Shown here piece after piece: positions 61,842 to 64,000 of a stretch of DNA of 64,000 bases. The DNA is from Auritidibacter ignavus (GTDB lineage Bacteria > Actinomycetota > Actinomycetes > Actinomycetales > Micrococcaceae): assembly GCF_003703835.1 (NCBI RefSeq), contig NZ_RDQR01000004.1:1-64000 (forward strand), given 5' to 3'. Numbering within the stretch: the first letter of the stretch is position 1; each line of letters starts with the position of its first letter. Both the position numbers and the translations under genes were made by a program. Below the pieces are notes generated by a model. It saw only the letters and a program-made list of their open reading frames with translations. It was not told the origin of the DNA and did no database searches.

Positions 61842-64000
61842 ATGACCTCAACTGCCTCTGAGGATCGAGGTTTCGTTCACCTGCACACCCACACCGAGTA
61901 CTCGATGTTGGATGGAGCGGCGAAACTGGACGAGTTATTCGCCGAGGCCAACAGGTTGGGTATGGAATCCATGGCCATTACCGACCACGGGTATCTCTTC
62001 GGCGCCTTCGACTTCTGGTCCAAAGCCAAAAACGCCGGCATCAAACCCATTATCGGGTTAGAAGCGTATTTGGCCCCCGGCCAGCAGTCCCGCCACGACA
62101 AAACGAGGGTGCGGTGGGGCGAACAGGGCCAGCGTGGTGACGATGTTTCGGGCGGTGGCGCCTATACGCACATGACCATGTTGTCGAAGAACAACACCGG
62201 CATGCACAACTTATTCAAAGCTGCCTCGATCGCATCACTGGATTCGGTCTACTCTAAATGGCCGCGCATCGACCGAGATCTGTTGAGCCAATACTCGGAG
62301 GGCATTATTGCCACCACCGGGTGCCCGTCCGGGGAAGTGCAGACTCGATTGCGACTGGGCCAGAAACAAGAGGCGCTGGAGGCCGCTGCGGAATTCCGCG
62401 ATATCTTCGGTAAGGAGAATTTCTACCTGGAAATCATGCAACACGGCCTCGATATTGAGCGCCGGGTGTTTACCGATCTGCTTGAGATCGGCAAAAAACT
62501 CAATCTACCCATGGTCGCTACGAACGACCTGCATTACACCCACGAACACGACGCCGGTCACCATGAAGCCCTCTTAGCCTTGCAATCGGGGTCCCGACTG
62601 GATGAGCCCACCTACGATCAGGGCGGTTCCCGTTTCGCCTTTTCAGGCAACGAGTATTATTTGAAGTCATCGCGTGAAATGCGCACTCTGTTCAAAGAGT
62701 TCCCCGAAGCCTGCGATAACACCTTGCTCATTGCCGAACAGTGCGATGTCAGCTTCAACACCGATGCCAACTACATGCCGGCCTTCCCCACGCCCGAGGG
62801 GGAAGACGAGACCAGCTGGTTGATCAAAGAGGTCAATAAAGGCCTGCGCAATCGTTATCCCCATGGAGTCCCCGACTACGCCCAGAAGCAAGCCGACTAT
62901 GAGCTTGACGTGATCATCTCCATGGGTTTCCCCGGTTACTTCCTGGTCGTGGCAGACTTCATCAACTGGGCAAAGAATAACGGCATCCGCGTCGGCCCAG
63001 GCCGTGGGTCTGGTGCAGGCTCGATGGTCGCTTACGCGATGCGGATTACCGAGCTGGATCCCATCAAGCACGGGCTGATCTTCGAGCGGTTCTTGAACCC
63101 GGACCGTGTCTCGATGCCTGACTTCGACGTCGACTTCGACGATCGCCGTCGTCCTGAGGTTATTGACTATGTGACCGAAAAATACGGGGACGAGCGGGTG
63201 GCAATGATTGTCACCTACGGCACCATCAAGACCAAGATGGCGTTGAAAGACTCTGCCCGTGTGAAGGGCAAACCGTTCTCGATGGGGGAGCAGCTCACCA
63301 AAGCACTCCCACCGGCAGTGATGGCTAAGGACATTCCGCTCAAAGACATTGAGAACCCCGAGGCGCCTCGGTACAACGAGGCTGCAGAGTTCCGCGAATT
63401 GCTCCAGACCGACCCGGAGATGGTAGATGTCTTCGAAACGGCGAAGGGCCTAGAAGGTTTGAAGCGGCAGTGGGGTGTGCACGCCGCCGGGGTGATCATG
63501 TCCTCGGCGCCGGTGATTGATGTAGTCCCCATTATGCGCCGACTCCAAGACGGCCAGGTCATCACCCAGTTTGATTACCCCACCTGTGAAGGCCTGGGGC
63601 TGATCAAAATGGACTTCTTGGGTTTGCGCAACCTAACCATCATCTCGGATGCCCTGGACAACATTGAGGCCAACCAGGGAACCCCACTGGATCTGGAAGC
63701 TCTCACCTTAGACGACACCGAATCCTATGAGTTGCTGGCGCGTGGAGAAACCCTCGGAGTCTTCCAGCTCGACGGTGGCCCTATGCGCCAGCTACTAAAG
63801 ATGATGCGCCCGGATAACTTCGAAGATATTTCCGCGACCATCGCGCTATATCGCCCGGGCCCGATGGGTGCCAACTCGCACATCAACTACGCGTTGCGCA
63901 AGAACAACCAACAAGAGATTACCGCGATCCACCCGGAGCTAGCAGAACCACTGGCAGACATTTTGGACACCACCTACGGTCTGATTGTTTACCAGGAGCA
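61842..64000 (+). CDS. dnaE: DNA polymerase III alpha subunit DnaE, 5' part
   Basis: This replicative polymerase is cut by the window end after 719 codons (about 60 percent of the usual length). The N-terminal PHP domain (about 10-290) has the metal motif [16 protein letters not shown]; in mycobacterial DnaE1 this domain is the proofreading exonuclease. The polymerase core follows with [14 protein letters not shown] and the catalytic Asp pair in PDFDVDFDD (about residue 427). ATG at 61842 follows GAGGAGA at a rather long 12 bases. TAGACT at 61791-61796 may be a -10. No frameshift is seen up to the edge. Confidence 0.96.
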   Translation, partial: MTSTASEDRGFVHLHTHTEYSMLDGAAKLDELFAEANRLGMESMAITDHGYLFGAFDFWSKAKNAGIKPIIGLEAYLAPGQQSRHDKTRVRWGEQGQRGDDVSGGGAYTHMTMLSKNNTGMHNLFKAASIASLDSVYSKWPRIDRDLLSQYSEGIIATTGCPSGEVQTRLRLGQKQEALEAAAEFRDIFGKENFYLEIMQHGLDIERRVFTDLLEIGKKLNLPMVATNDLHYTHEHDAGHHEALLALQSGSRLDEPTYDQGGSRFAFSGNEYYLKSSREMRTLFKEFPEACDNTLLIAEQCDVSFNTDANYMPAFPTPEGEDETSWLIKEVNKGLRNRYPHGVPDYAQKQADYELDVIISMGFPGYFLVVADFINWAKNNGIRVGPGRGSGAGSMVAYAMRITELDPIKHGLIFERFLNPDRVSMPDFDVDFDDRRRPEVIDYVTEKYGDERVAMIVTYGTIKTKMALKDSARVKGKPFSMGEQLTKALPPAVMAKDIPLKDIENPEAPRYNEAAEFRELLQTDPEMVDVFETAKGLEGLKRQWGVHAAGVIMSSAPVIDVVPIMRRLQDGQVITQFDYPTCEGLGLIKMDFLGLRNLTIISDALDNIEANQGTPLDLEALTLDDTESYELLARGETLGVFQLDGGPMRQLLKMMRPDNFEDISATIALYRPGPMGANSHINYALRKNNQQEITAIHPELAEPLADILDTTYGLIVYQE

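Overview
The window is chromosomal DNA from a high-GC Gram-positive bacterium (Actinomycetota), most likely Micrococcales/Micrococcaceae. Mycothione reductase, GarA, FtsR, McdR, PknL, SepF, DivIVA and a class II DAHP synthase are all actinobacterial markers. MurE carries a DDPHSED motif where meso-DAP enzymes have DNPR, which fits an L-Lys type wall. The genus cannot be fixed from sequence alone. No transposon, prophage, integrase-linked island or CRISPR array is visible; almost everything is core genome.

Layout. 1-540: the 3' tail of a 5S rRNA, a long stem and a gene-free leader. 541-3815: a three-gene 2-oxoacid (probably acetoin or pyruvate) dehydrogenase operon without E3. 4074-11442: TPR protein, HAD phosphatase, a 55-aa protein, tlyA, nadK, recN, NUDIX and xerD. 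11608-18295: pldP, scpA, scpB, rluB, tyrA, cmk and der, tightly overlapping. 18321-19106: apt (minus strand), tRNA-Pro(GGG) and its terminator. 19265-21460: garA, ftsR and mcdR. 21627-31202: a second ParA ATPase, pyruvate carboxylase, mycothione reductase, an acyl-CoA synthetase, a membrane protein and an alpha/beta hydrolase. 31296-39587: aroG, pknL, a LysM/transglycosylase protein, an Rv2175c-like DNA-binding protein, a polyprenyl synthase, dinB and a DUF3040 protein, matching the mycobacterial aroG-pknL-Rv2175c-idsA neighbourhood. 40240-60100: the complete dcw division/wall cluster, mraZ-rsmH-ftsL-ftsI-murE-murF-mraY-murD-ftsW-murG-murC-ftsQ-ftsZ-pgeF-sepF-yggT-divIVA. 60243-64000: lspA, rluD and the 5' part of dnaE.

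The genes work together mainly in envelope growth and division. The mur genes make lipid II. FtsW and FtsI polymerise and crosslink it at the septum. FtsZ, SepF, FtsQ and FtsL build the divisome, and DivIVA directs polar growth. FtsR and PldP (division regulators), PknL with its presumed substrate, and a secreted LysM transglycosylase lie within 50 kb.

The most interesting parts are non-coding. Between two strong intrinsic terminators just upstream of mraZ lies an apparent stand-alone RNA gene (about 39714-39962). Its CU-rich 5' end holds several anti-Shine-Dalgarno CCUCC motifs and is complementary to the mraZ initiation region. mraZ itself has four 10-bp-spaced GTGG repeats. The ftsZ promoter has a perfect 10-bp inverted repeat over its -35 element. 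Five genes have a -10 element placed so that transcription should begin at, or one base before, the start codon (leaderless).
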